DNA of 64,000 nucleotides from Aquimonas voraii (lineage in GTDB: Bacteria; Pseudomonadota; Gammaproteobacteria; Xanthomonadales; Xanthomonadaceae): positions 806,001 to 870,000 of the forward strand of contig NZ_FNAG01000001.1 of assembly GCF_900101825.1 (NCBI RefSeq), read 5' to 3'. Shown in pieces: positions 40,618-48,769 of this stretch. Position 1 is the first letter of the stretch, and every line of letters starts with the position of its first letter. The translations under genes and the position numbers were made by a program. The notes beneath the pieces were generated by a model. That model did no database searches. It saw only the letters and a list, made by a program, of their open reading frames with translations, and was not told where the DNA came from.

Positions 40618-41516
40618 CAGAAGTAGCCCTCCTGCTTCTTGCGCTCCATCGAGGCCGCCCCGTCGCCGTCGATCAGGCGGCCCTGTCGTTCCGATGCGCG
40701 AGACGCCGCCATTTCGGCCAGCACGGCCGGCAGATCCGCGGCCTCGCTTTCGATCGCACCGGTCAGCGGGTAGCAGCCCAGGGTGCGGAAGCGCACGCTC
40801 AACAGCTGCGGCTGCTCGCCAGCCTCCAGCGGCAGGCGCTCATCGTCCACCATGATCCAGGTCCCCGAACGCCGCACCACCGGACGCGGCTTGGCGAAGT
40901 ACAGCGGCACCACCTCGATGTTCTCGCGCTCGATGTAGCGCCAGATATCGGCCTCGGTCCAGTTCGACATGGGAAACACGCGAAAGGTCTCACCCGGCGC
41001 GTGGCGCAGATTGAACTGCTGCCAGAGTTCCGGCCGCTGGCGCTTGGGTTCCCAGCGATGCCCGGGGCTGCGATGGCTGGCGATACGCTCCTTGGCGCGC
41101 GAGGCCTCCTCGTCTCGACGGGCGCCGCCGAAAGCGACATCAAAGCCGTGGGCGTCCAAGGCCTGGCGCAGGGCCTGCGTCTTCATGACGTCGGTATGCA
41201 CGGCGCTGCCATGCGTGATCGGATTGACGCCGGCCGCTTTGCCCTCGGGGTTGGTGTGGACGATCAGGTCAAGCCCGAGGCGCGCGGCCAGCGCATCGCG
41301 GAACGCGATCATTTCGCGGAACTTCCAGCCGGTATCGATATGCAGCAGCGGAAACGGCAGGCGACCCGGCGCGAAGGCCTTGCGCGCCAGATGCAGCAGC
41401 ACGCTGCTGTCCTTGCCGATGGAGTAGAGCAGCACCGGCTTGCGCGCGGCCGCTGCGGCCTCGCGGAAGATGTGCAGGCTTTCGGCTTCCAGCCGGTCTA
41501 GATGGGTGAGCGACAT
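40617..41516 (-). CDS. cysD: Sulfate adenylyltransferase small subunit
   Basis: A 299-residue PP-loop ATP pyrophosphatase-type enzyme that forms adenylylsulfate from ATP and sulfate. The PP-loop is [18 protein letters not shown] (about residues 31-48). [17 protein letters not shown] and [15 protein letters not shown] are family motifs. No Shine-Dalgarno sequence is visible before the ATG, which follows a run of seven C's on the minus strand. Length is normal. First gene of cysD-cysNC. Confidence 0.96.
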   Translation of the reverse strand: MSLTHLDRLEAESLHIFREAAAAARKPVLLYSIGKDSSVLLHLARKAFAPGRLPFPLLHIDTGWKFREMIAFRDALAARLGLDLIVHTNPEGKAAGVNPITHGSAVHTDVMKTQALRQALDAHGFDVAFGGARRDEEASRAKERIASHRSPGHRWEPKRQRPELWQQFNLRHAPGETFRVFPMSNWTEADIWRYIERENIEVVPLYFAKPRPVVRRSGTWIMVDDERLPLEAGEQPQLLSVRFRTLGCYPLTGAIESEAADLPAVLAEMAASRASERQGRLIDGDGAASMERKKQEGYF

Positions 41517-41627
41517 GGGGGGGACTTTGGTGAACCGGCGCGCAGGTTAGCCGAGCCTCGGGTTGCCCACGCAGCCCGATTGGTGGCAGGCATAGTCGCA
41601 AATCCTCCCAAGCGCGCACGGCACCGC

Positions 41628-41633
41628 TACACT
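41628..41633 (+). promoter_or_regulatory. Candidate -10 box for tRNA-Leu
   Basis: TACACT lies 10 bases before the 5' end of the tRNA, a usual distance for a tRNA promoter. The -35 region is GC-rich and poor. The same hexamer precedes the M13-like gene at 48730, so TACACT may be a favoured -10 sequence here. Confidence 0.4.
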
Positions 41634-41643
41634 GCGCGCCGCC

Positions 41644-41730
41644 GCCCGGATGGCGAAACCGGTAGACGCAGCGGACTTAAAATCCGCTACCTGCAAGGGT
41701 GTGCGGGTTCGAGTCCCGCTCCGGGCACCA
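41644..41730 (+). tRNA. tRNA-Leu (anticodon UAA)
   Basis: An 87-base tRNA with encoded CCA. The acceptor stem pairs GCCCGGA with TCCGGGC. The D-arm region has GGCGAAACCGGTAGACGC. The anticodon stem GCGGA/TCCGC encloses the loop CTTAAAA, giving anticodon TAA. A long variable arm (typical of leucine tRNAs) precedes the T-arm GCGGGTTCGAGTCCCGC. It lies divergent from cysD and next to a palindromic repeat element. Confidence 0.97.
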
Positions 41731-41771
41731 CGTATCGCTCTGGTTCGTTACCGCTCGCCGGATACGCGAGA

Positions 41772-41948
41772 GGTTGGGCCCTTGCCCACTCTGGCCGATT
41801 TCCTGTCGCGACTGGCGCCTCACACCGAGGTTGCGGTCTGCCGGTGCTGTTCCGGGCGCGCGGAGATGCGCGTTCGGGCCGCAGTTGCGGTGCGCCACGG
41901 ATGGGGCTCGGGGTGAACGTGGAGCTCATGGTGGGCGAGGGCCCACCC
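41772..41948 (+). repeat. Paired-palindrome (REPIN-like) element B
   Basis: A degenerate unit (GGTTGGGCCCTTGCCCAC) at 41772-41790 and a good unit (GGTGGGCGAGGGCCCACCC) at 41930-41948 bracket about 140 bases. The sequence before the right unit (GGAGCTCATGGTGGGC) matches the inverted element A next to its left unit. The centres share short blocks (GCGCCTCAC), so A and B are copies of one element in opposite orientation. It starts 42 bases after tRNA-Leu. Confidence 0.6.
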
Positions 41949-42003
41949 AATGATCCTTCGCGTGTTGTTGAACCCTGCCGCACGAAACGCTGCCGAGGTG
42001 CCG

Positions 42004-42228
42004 ATGTCTTCCCATCCCGTTCGCCTTGAGTTCGAACCCGTGGCCTCGTTGGGCGCCGTGCCCGAGGGCAGCTTTGCGTTGAGCGCGGGCGACGGTTTCG
42101 AGGGCGATGTCTACGCCCACTTCCATGGGCTCACGTCGATGGAGTTCGAGGAAGAGAGCCTTTCCGAGCTTGAGCACGCCGCGGCCAACCTGCGGCCGGG
42201 TCAGGTGCTGGCGATCCGCCACCGCTGA
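42004..42228 (+). CDS. Small acidic hypothetical protein
   Basis: A possible 74-residue protein from the ATG at 42004 (MSSHPVRLEF). It is acidic in the middle (EFEEESLSELEHAA) and ends LRPGQVLAIRHR. The frame continues upstream to 41950, into repeat element B, so the shorter start is preferred. I recognise no family, and the only support is good frame composition. It sits 51 bases before the FMN-binding gene on the same strand. Confidence 0.4.
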   Translation: MSSHPVRLEFEPVASLGAVPEGSFALSAGDGFEGDVYAHFHGLTSMEFEEESLSELEHAAANLRPGQVLAIRHR

Positions 42229-42279
42229 GTCCTGAGCGGGCATCATGGGGGCCACTGCCTCTTGAGGAGTCCGCTCGCG

Positions 42280-43908
42280 ATGCTCATCCGCTATCTGGCT
42301 TGGCTGGCCTGCATCGTTCTGGTTCCGGTGGGCGCCACGCTCGCGCTGACGCATGGGAATGGCTGGTGGTCGTTGTTTGCGACGGCGCTGTTGCTCAGCC
42401 TGCTGGGCCTGCGCGACGTGCTGCAAACGCCGCGGGCGCTACTGCGCAATTACCCGCTGCTGGCGCATGTGCGCTTTCTCGTGGAGGCGATCCGGCCGGA
42501 GATCCGCCAGTACCTGCTGGAAGGCGACGAGGAGCAGACCCCGTTCTCGCGGGCGCAGCGCTCGATCGTCTACCAACGCGCCAAAAACACGCTGGACAAG
42601 CGGCCCTTCGGCACCCAGCTCGATGTTTACCGACCGCAGTACGAGTGGATCAACCACAGCCTGCAGCCGGTTGAGCTGCCCGATCACGACTTTCGCATCC
42701 GCATCGGCGGGCCGGACTGCAGTCAGCCCTACTCGGCCAGCGTCTTCAACATCTCGGCGATGAGCTTCGGCTCGCTGTCGGCCGCTGCCATCCGCGCGCT
42801 GAACTCCGGCGCCAAGCGCGGCGGCTTCTACCACGACACCGGCGAGGGCTCGATTTCGCGCTACCACCGAGAGCACGGTGGCGATCTGGTCTGGGAGATC
42901 GGTTCGGGCTACTTCGGCTGCCGAAATTCCGACGGCAGCTTCAGCGAGGAGCGCTTCATCGAGAACGCCCGCGACCCGCAAGTACGGATGATCGAACTGA
43001 AGCTGAGCCAGGGCGCCAAGCCGGGGCAGGGCGGTATTCTGCCGGGCGCGAAAGTGACGCCGGAGATTGCCGAGGCGCGTGGCGTGCCGGTGGGCCAGGA
43101 CTGCCTCTCGCCGGCGCCCCATAGCGCTTTCGATTCTCCGATCGGGCTGCTCAAGTTCATCGCTCGTCTACGCGAGCTGTCGGGCGGCAAGCCGACCGGC
43201 TTCAAGCTGGCCATTGGCCACCCTTGGGAATGGTTCGCCATCGCTCGCGCGATGCTTGAAACCGGCATCACGCCGGATTTCATCGTGGTCGACGGCGGCG
43301 AGGGCGGCACCGGCGCAGCGCCACTGGAGTTCACCAACCACGTCGGCGCACCCCTGACCGAAGCCTTGATCCTGGTGCACAACACCCTGGTCGGCCTCAA
43401 CCTGCGTCCTCGGGTCAAGATCGGCGCGGCCGGCAAGATCGTCACCGCCTTCGACATGGCGCGCACGCTTGCAATCGGCGCCGACTGGTGCAATTCGGCG
43501 CGCGGCTTCATGTTCGCGCTGGGCTGCATCCAGTCGCAGAGCTGCCACACCGACAAGTGCCCGACCGGGGTGGCCACCCAGGACCCGTCTCGTCAGCGCG
43601 CCCTGGTGGTGCCGGACAAAGCCGAGCGGGTCTACCACTTCCATCGCAACACGCTGAAGGCCCTGCGCGATCTGCTGGCGGCGGCAGGCCTGCAGCATCC
43701 TGATCAGTTGGGACCGGAGCACATCATCCGCCGCGTTTCGGGCAACGAGATCCGCTCGCTCGCCAACCTGCATTTCTTCGTCAAGCCAGGTGAGCTGCTG
43801 GAGGGCGTGCCGAGGCATCCGGTGTTCGAGCTGTTCTGGCCGTTGGCCTGTGCCGACAGCTTTGTGGCACCCGCCGCCGTCAAGGCCTACGAGAAGCCTG
43901 CTGCCTGA
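42280..43908 (+). CDS. FMN-binding glutamate synthase-family protein
   Basis: A 542-residue protein with two N-terminal membrane segments (about 5-22 and 28-44) and a glutamate-synthase central/FMN domain. Motifs include MSFGSLSAAAIRALNSGAK, DGGEGGTGAAPLEFTNHVG, and a Cys cluster CIQSQSCHTDKCPTGVATQD that could hold a [3Fe-4S] centre. It lacks the glutaminase and NADPH domains of the full enzyme, so this stand-alone group is of uncertain substrate. A GAGGAG site about 10 bases upstream supports the ATG at 42280 over the earlier TTG. Confidence 0.88.
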   Translation: MLIRYLAWLACIVLVPVGATLALTHGNGWWSLFATALLLSLLGLRDVLQTPRALLRNYPLLAHVRFLVEAIRPEIRQYLLEGDEEQTPFSRAQRSIVYQRAKNTLDKRPFGTQLDVYRPQYEWINHSLQPVELPDHDFRIRIGGPDCSQPYSASVFNISAMSFGSLSAAAIRALNSGAKRGGFYHDTGEGSISRYHREHGGDLVWEIGSGYFGCRNSDGSFSEERFIENARDPQVRMIELKLSQGAKPGQGGILPGAKVTPEIAEARGVPVGQDCLSPAPHSAFDSPIGLLKFIARLRELSGGKPTGFKLAIGHPWEWFAIARAMLETGITPDFIVVDGGEGGTGAAPLEFTNHVGAPLTEALILVHNTLVGLNLRPRVKIGAAGKIVTAFDMARTLAIGADWCNSARGFMFALGCIQSQSCHTDKCPTGVATQDPSRQRALVVPDKAERVYHFHRNTLKALRDLLAAAGLQHPDQLGPEHIIRRVSGNEIRSLANLHFFVKPGELLEGVPRHPVFELFWPLACADSFVAPAAVKAYEKPAA

Positions 43909-43970
43909 GGTGTGGTCGTGGGTGGGGCGCGCCATGACGGCGGCGCCACCAATGCCTATGATGCGGGTCC

Positions 43971-44867
43971 ATGAGCGCGACCCAGCCCCTCTCGATCCTG
44001 TTTGCCGATGTGAGCGGCAGCACCCGGCTGTTCGAGACCCTGGGCGATGTCGAGGCCCGGCGAATCATCGCCAACGTGCTGGACGCTCTGACCCGTATTG
44101 CAGGCACGCATGGCGGACGCCTGGTCAAGACCATTGGCGATGAGATCATGTGCACCTTCCCGGCCGCAGTGCAGGCCGCGCTGGCGGCCTGCGACATGCA
44201 GCGCCGGGTCAGCACTGATCCAGAGTTCGTCGCCGAGAAGATGGGCATCCGCATCGGCTTCCATCACGGTGAAGCCCTGCTGGAAAACGGCGACGTCTAC
44301 GGCGATGCGGTCAACGTGGCGGCGCGCATGGCAGCACTGGCCAAACGCGAGCAGATCGTCACCACTGCCGGCACGGTCAAGGACCTCACCATCGTTGGCG
44401 GCATCCGCTCACGGGCCCTCGGCCGTGCGCGGGTGGCCGGCAAGCTGCTGCCGATCGAGATCGTCGACCTCATCTGGCAGGACGATACCTCCAACCTGAC
44501 TGCCGTCCAGCACGTCATCAAGGTGGACGACACCACCCAGGGCGGCGCACGGCTGACCCTGCGCCACCGCGGTCGGGTGATCGAGCTGCGCGAGGACGCA
44601 CCGCCCTTCAGCATGGGCCGCGATCCTGGTTGCGGGCTGTCGATCGAAACCGAATGGGTCAGCCGCAACCACGCCAGCCTAGAATGCCGGCGCGGGCTGT
44701 GGGTGCTGACCGACCGCAGCACCAACGGCAGCTTCGTGCGGATCGGCGATGAGGACGAGCTGCGCGTGCACCGCAACGAACTGCCGCTGCGCCGCAGCGG
44801 GTGCATCAGCCTGGGCCAGAGTATCGCCGCGGCCACTGCGGATCTGCTGGTGTTCGAGGTCTGCTGA
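43971..44867 (+). CDS. Class III adenylate cyclase fused to an FHA domain
   Basis: A 298-residue cytoplasmic signalling protein. The N-terminal cyclase domain (about 6-165) keeps the metal-binding Asp13 (LFADVSGS) and Asp57 (KTIGDEIM), Lys53 and Asp108 at adenine-recognition positions, and Asn115/Arg119 (NVAARM), so it should be active and make cAMP. The C-terminal FHA domain (about 205-290) has FSMGRDPGCGLSI, VSRNHASLECRR and RSTNGSFVRIG, a phosphothreonine reader. The fusion suggests that cyclase activity or localisation responds to Ser/Thr kinase signalling. No kinase gene is in the window. Confidence 0.9.
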   Translation: MSATQPLSILFADVSGSTRLFETLGDVEARRIIANVLDALTRIAGTHGGRLVKTIGDEIMCTFPAAVQAALAACDMQRRVSTDPEFVAEKMGIRIGFHHGEALLENGDVYGDAVNVAARMAALAKREQIVTTAGTVKDLTIVGGIRSRALGRARVAGKLLPIEIVDLIWQDDTSNLTAVQHVIKVDDTTQGGARLTLRHRGRVIELREDAPPFSMGRDPGCGLSIETEWVSRNHASLECRRGLWVLTDRSTNGSFVRIGDEDELRVHRNELPLRRSGCISLGQSIAAATADLLVFEVC

Positions 44868-44949
44868 GCGGGCGGACGGGATCTGCAGGGCCGCGCGTTC
44901 ACCGGACGGTATCGGCGTCTTGCGCGCGGTCCGGCGAGCGCAACGCGTG

Positions 44950-46188
44950 TCAGGCCCGCGCGGCGAGCCAGTCCAGCGCGCCTTCCGCCGCGCGCAGGCC
45001 GCTGGCGAAGCAGGCCGTCAGCAGGTAGCCGCCGGTTGGCGCTTCCCAATCGAGCATTTCGCCGGCGCAGAACACGCCCGGCAGGTCGCGCAGCATGAGG
45101 TGCGCATCCAGCGCCTCGCGACGCACGCCGCCCGCGCTGCTGATCGCTTCATCCAGCGGGCGCGTCGCGGCGAGCTGCAGGGGCAAGGCCTTCAGCGCGG
45201 GGAGCAGAACCTCCGCATCGGCCATCGCCGATTTCGGCAGGCGTTCGTATACCAGCGCCAGGCGGGCGCCATCCAGACAAAGGCGCTTGCGCAGCTTCGA
45301 GCCGGTGCTTTCGCCGCTGCGGGCCCGCTGCCAGGCGCTGCGCAGCTGTTCGAGCGAGCGCTCCGGGAACAGGTCGAGCCACAGCTCGGCGCGGCCGTCG
45401 CGCTCGATCTGGCTGCGCAAGTCCGCCGAGAGCGCATAGATCAGGCTGCCCTCGATGCCGTGTTCGGTCAGCACGAACTCGCCCTGCCTTCGCTGGCGCT
45501 GGCCCGCGGCGTCGATCCATGCGGCCGCCACGGGCTTCACCGGCAGCCCGGCGGAGCTTGACTTGAAGTTCGTCGACCAGTCGCATTCGAAGCCGCAGTT
45601 GCTCGGTGCGAGATCGCGCACCTCGACGCCACGCGTGCGCAGCAGATCCACCCAGGCGCCATCGCTGCCGAGCTTGGCCCAGGAGCCGCCGCCCAGCGCC
45701 AGCACCACGGCGTCGGCCATCACCTCGACCGACCCATCGGGCGTGTAGAAGCCCAGGCGCGTTCCCTCGATCGAGACCAGTCGATGCTGCACATGGAAGC
45801 GCACCCCCTGCTCGCGCAGCCGCCGCACCCAGCCGCGCAGCAGGGGCGCGGCCTTCAGGTCACTCGGGAACACCCGTCCCGAAGTGCCAACGAAGGTCTC
45901 GACGCCGAGCCCGCGCGCCCAGTCGCGCAGCGCACTCGCACCGAAGCACTCAAGCCAGGGCTGCACCCAAGGGGCCGCCTCGCGATAGCGCGCAACAAAG
46001 GGTGCGAAGGCCTCAGAGTGGGTGAGGTTCAGGCCGCCCTTGCCGGCGATCAGGATCTTGCGGCCGACCGAGCCCATGCGCTCGTACACATCGACCTCGG
46101 CACCGGCGGCGCGCAGGCGCTCGGCGGCGATCAGCCCGGCGGGGCCGCCACCGACCACCGCGACCCGGGCGGGCGTGGAACGACTCAC
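44950..46188 (-). CDS. HI0933/YhiN-like FAD-dependent oxidoreductase
   Basis: A 412-residue flavoprotein. The FAD motif VAVVGGGPAGLIAAERL lies at the N-terminus, with GRKILIAGKGGLNLTHSE near residue 40 (the BaiN/HI0933-like signature) and C-terminal GVFCAGEMLDWEAPTGGY. Members are uncharacterised or reduce CoA/bile acid-type substrates. The GTG start at 46188 overlaps the channel stop by 4 bases (GTGA on the minus strand), so it is translationally coupled to the sodium channel. The coupling does not by itself show a shared function. Confidence 0.85.
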   Translation of the reverse strand: MSRSTPARVAVVGGGPAGLIAAERLRAAGAEVDVYERMGSVGRKILIAGKGGLNLTHSEAFAPFVARYREAAPWVQPWLECFGASALRDWARGLGVETFVGTSGRVFPSDLKAAPLLRGWVRRLREQGVRFHVQHRLVSIEGTRLGFYTPDGSVEVMADAVVLALGGGSWAKLGSDGAWVDLLRTRGVEVRDLAPSNCGFECDWSTNFKSSSAGLPVKPVAAAWIDAAGQRQRRQGEFVLTEHGIEGSLIYALSADLRSQIERDGRAELWLDLFPERSLEQLRSAWQRARSGESTGSKLRKRLCLDGARLALVYERLPKSAMADAEVLLPALKALPLQLAATRPLDEAISSAGGVRREALDAHLMLRDLPGVFCAGEMLDWEAPTGGYLLTACFASGLRAAEGALDWLAARA

Positions 46189-46994
46189 GCCGGCCGGTCC
46201 GTGCCCTCGAATCGCTGCGAGAGGCGTGCGATTTCGGCACGCAGCGCGCGCACCTCCTCGACCAGAGGCTCTTCGCCCTTGGCCACGGCTTCTTCGACCA
46301 CGCGCTCGCGGTCGGCGTCGATCTCGGCCTGCATGGCGGACACCACCACGCCGATGAACAGGTTCAAGGCGGTGAAGCTGGTGGCGAGGATGAAAGGGAT
46401 GAAGAACAGCCAGGAGTAGGGGTAGACCTCCATTACCGGCCGCACGATGCCCATCGACCAGCTTTCCAGGGTCATCACCTGGAACAGGGTGTAGAAGGAG
46501 TCGGCCACGCTGCCGAACCACTCGGGGAAGGCCTCGCCGAACAGCTTGGTCGACATCACCGCGCCGACATAGAAGATCAGCACAAGCAGCATCACGATCG
46601 AGGCCATGCCGGGCAGGGCGCCCAACAGGGCACCGACCACGCGCTTCAGCGAGGGCACGATGGTGATGAGCCGCAGCACGCGCAGGATGCGCAGCGCGCG
46701 CAGCACCGACAGTGGCCCCGAGGCCGGCAGCAGGGCGATCGCGACGACCACGAAGTCGAACACATTCCAGGGGTCGCGGAAGAAGCGCAGCCCGCGCACG
46801 TAGAGCTTGGCGGCAAGCTCGATGCAGAAGATCACCAGCGCGGCCTTGTCCAGCACCAGCAGCCACTCTCCGAAGCGCGCCATCACCCGCGCATCGGTCT
46901 CCAGCCCCAGAGTGATGGCGTTGATCAGGATCACCGCCAGCACGAAGCGTTCGGTGAAGGGGTGGGCAAGCGCGCGTTCGAGCAGGGCCTTCAT
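46185..46994 (-). CDS. Bacterial voltage-gated sodium channel (NavAb/NaChBac type)
   Basis: A 269-residue single-domain channel with six predicted membrane segments. The S4 voltage sensor carries arginines every third residue (Arg99, 102, 105, 108 in VLRALRILRVLRLI). The selectivity filter is TLESWSM at 175-181, identical to that of NavAb, and the surrounding pore (FGEAFPEWFG; GIVRPVMEVYPYSW) is very close to it. A C-terminal coiled coil (about 228-262) would help tetramerise it. It is expected to pass Na+ on depolarisation. The physiological role in bacteria is usually linked to motility or pH homeostasis. Its stop overlaps the next gene. Confidence 0.93.
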   Translation of the reverse strand: MKALLERALAHPFTERFVLAVILINAITLGLETDARVMARFGEWLLVLDKAALVIFCIELAAKLYVRGLRFFRDPWNVFDFVVVAIALLPASGPLSVLRALRILRVLRLITIVPSLKRVVGALLGALPGMASIVMLLVLIFYVGAVMSTKLFGEAFPEWFGSVADSFYTLFQVMTLESWSMGIVRPVMEVYPYSWLFFIPFILATSFTALNLFIGVVVSAMQAEIDADRERVVEEAVAKGEEPLVEEVRALRAEIARLSQRFEGTDRPA

Positions 46995-47055
46995 GGCGGG
47001 GGGCGGGGGCAGGGAGGGGAGCGCATTCTAGGGCTGCGCTGCGCGCTGCGCGCGC

Positions 47056-47262
47056 GGGATTGGGGATTCGGGATTCGGGATTCGTTTGAAGCCGGGATTG
47101 GGGATTGGGGATTGGGGATTGGGGATTCGTGGGGAGGTAGTCGCGAGCTTCCAAGCTGCCGCCCCCTTCAGCATGCAGAGAGGCGGCGAGTGTCCTCGTC
47201 CTAGATGCGTGCCCAGCCGCATCGACCTTCGGTCGAATCCCGAATCCCCAATCCCGAATCCC
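47056..47262. repeat. Heptad-array inverted-repeat element 4 (expanded left arm)
   Basis: The left side has two arrays, 47056-47084 (GGGATTG then three GGGATTC) and 47094-47128 (four GGGATTG then GGGATTC), apparently an expansion. The right arm at 47235-47262 reads the complement. The centre is about 105 bases. The element lies between the beta-CASP gene, from which it is 5 bases distant, and the channel gene, about 60 bases from its start. Confidence 0.75.
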
Positions 47263-47267
47263 GGCTC

Positions 47268-48659
47268 TCAAACATCAAACTGCTCGCCCGCCTGCGGCAC
47301 CCGCACATCGCAGCCGTACTGCTCGCCCAGACGCACCCGCAGGCCTTCGCGGGCTTCATCTTCGCCGTGGACCAGCAGCACCCGCGGATGCTGGGGGATT
47401 TGCCCGTACCACTGGCTGAGGCCGTTCTGGTCGGCGTGGGCCGAGAGGCCGCCGACGGTGTGCCGGCGGGCCTTGACGCGGATGCGCTCGCCAAAGATGT
47501 CGACGAAATCAGCACCATCAACCAGGCGCCGGCCGAGCGTGCCGCGGGCCTGGTAACCGACGAAGACGACATGTGCGTTCTCTCGCCACAGGTTGTGGCG
47601 CAGGTGGTGGCGGATGCGGCCGCCGTTGCACATGCCGCTGCCGGCGATGATCACGCAGCCGCCGCCACGCTGGTTGAGGGCCTGCGAATCCTGCACGCTG
47701 CTGACGAGACGCAGGTTGGGTAGGCCGAAGGGGTTGCCGCTGCCGTTCCAGGCGGCGCGGGCCGGCGCATCGAGCAGAGGCTTGTGGCGGGCATAGACCT
47801 CGGTGACCTTCAGCGCCATGGGCGAATCGAGATAGATCTGCCAGCGATCAAGGTGCCAGCGCTCGTAGTTCTCGGCCATCCAGTACAGAAGCTCCTGGCT
47901 GCGGCCCACGGCGAAGGCCGGGATCAGCACATTGCCGCGCTCGTGCGCCGCGATATCGAAGACTTCTCCAAGCTCATCAATGGTGGAATCGCGCGAACGG
48001 TGCAGACGATCGCCGTAGGTGCTCTCCAGCAGCACGAGATCGGCCCCGGGCACGGGCGCGGGGTCGCGCATGATCGGGGTGCCGCGCGGTCCGATGTCGC
48101 CGGAGAACACCAAGGTTCGCTTGCCCTTCGGAGTCTCGCCGGTCAGGCTGACCGAGGCCGAGCCAAGGATATGGCCGGCATCGCGCAGGGTCAGCGTGAG
48201 CCCGGGCAGGATCTCCGCGGGCTCGTCGTAGTCGAGCCCACGCAACAGGCGCAGCGCGTCGGCGACATCACCGAGCGAGTACAGCGGCTCGGCGTCGGGC
48301 TCTTCGCCCGCGCGCAGCTTGCGGCGGTTGTCGCGCTCCGCATCGGCCGCGGCGAGGGTCGCGGAGTCCTCCAGCATGATCCGCGCGAGATCGGCGGTGG
48401 CGCGGTGGGTGTAGACCGGGCCCGAATAGCCGCGCTTGACCAGCAGCGGCAGGCGCCCGAGGTGGTCGATATGGGCGTGGCTGATCACCACCGCATCCAG
48501 CTTGCGCAGGTCGAACGGGAACTCGTCGCGGTTGCGCTGGGTTTCCTCGTGCCCGCCCTGGATCATGCCCATGTCCAGAAGCACCTGCTGGTGGCCGAAT
48601 TCGAGCAGATGGCAGGAGCCGGTGACTTCGCCGGCGGCGCCGTGGATGGTGATGCGCAT
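47268..48659 (-). CDS. MBL-fold beta-CASP RNA nuclease
   Basis: A 463-residue metallo-beta-lactamase of the CPSF/YSH1-like group. The dizinc motif HAHIDH is near residue 62. The beta-CASP insert, with further metal ligands (GSGMCNGGRIRHHL, VGGLSAHADQNGL), occupies the middle and C-terminal half. Such proteins cut or trim RNA. The exact target is unknown. The ATG at 48659 (MRITIHGAAGEVTGSCH) is the family start. It is divergent from the M13-like gene and upstream of the channel gene on the same strand. Confidence 0.92.
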   Translation of the reverse strand: MRITIHGAAGEVTGSCHLLEFGHQQVLLDMGMIQGGHEETQRNRDEFPFDLRKLDAVVISHAHIDHLGRLPLLVKRGYSGPVYTHRATADLARIMLEDSATLAAADAERDNRRKLRAGEEPDAEPLYSLGDVADALRLLRGLDYDEPAEILPGLTLTLRDAGHILGSASVSLTGETPKGKRTLVFSGDIGPRGTPIMRDPAPVPGADLVLLESTYGDRLHRSRDSTIDELGEVFDIAAHERGNVLIPAFAVGRSQELLYWMAENYERWHLDRWQIYLDSPMALKVTEVYARHKPLLDAPARAAWNGSGNPFGLPNLRLVSSVQDSQALNQRGGGCVIIAGSGMCNGGRIRHHLRHNLWRENAHVVFVGYQARGTLGRRLVDGADFVDIFGERIRVKARRHTVGGLSAHADQNGLSQWYGQIPQHPRVLLVHGEDEAREGLRVRLGEQYGCDVRVPQAGEQFDV

Positions 48660-48769
48660 ATCGACCCCAGTGCGTGGAAACCCCGGCGATCATAGCGCCA
48701 GCGCCGCGGGTGCCGGGGCGCGGGGCCGCTACACTGTGCGCCCCCCGAAGTTCCCCCAGGTTGTTTCCG

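Noticed and set aside
41772-41948. An integration (att) site beside tRNA-Leu
   Set aside because: There is no integrase, no direct repeat of the tRNA 3' end, and the repeat family also occurs away from any tRNA.
47056-47128. Heptad arrays as a CRISPR array or telomere-like repeat
   Set aside because: The units are 7 bases with no spacers, no cas genes are present, and arrays are paired in inverted orientation within gene gaps.
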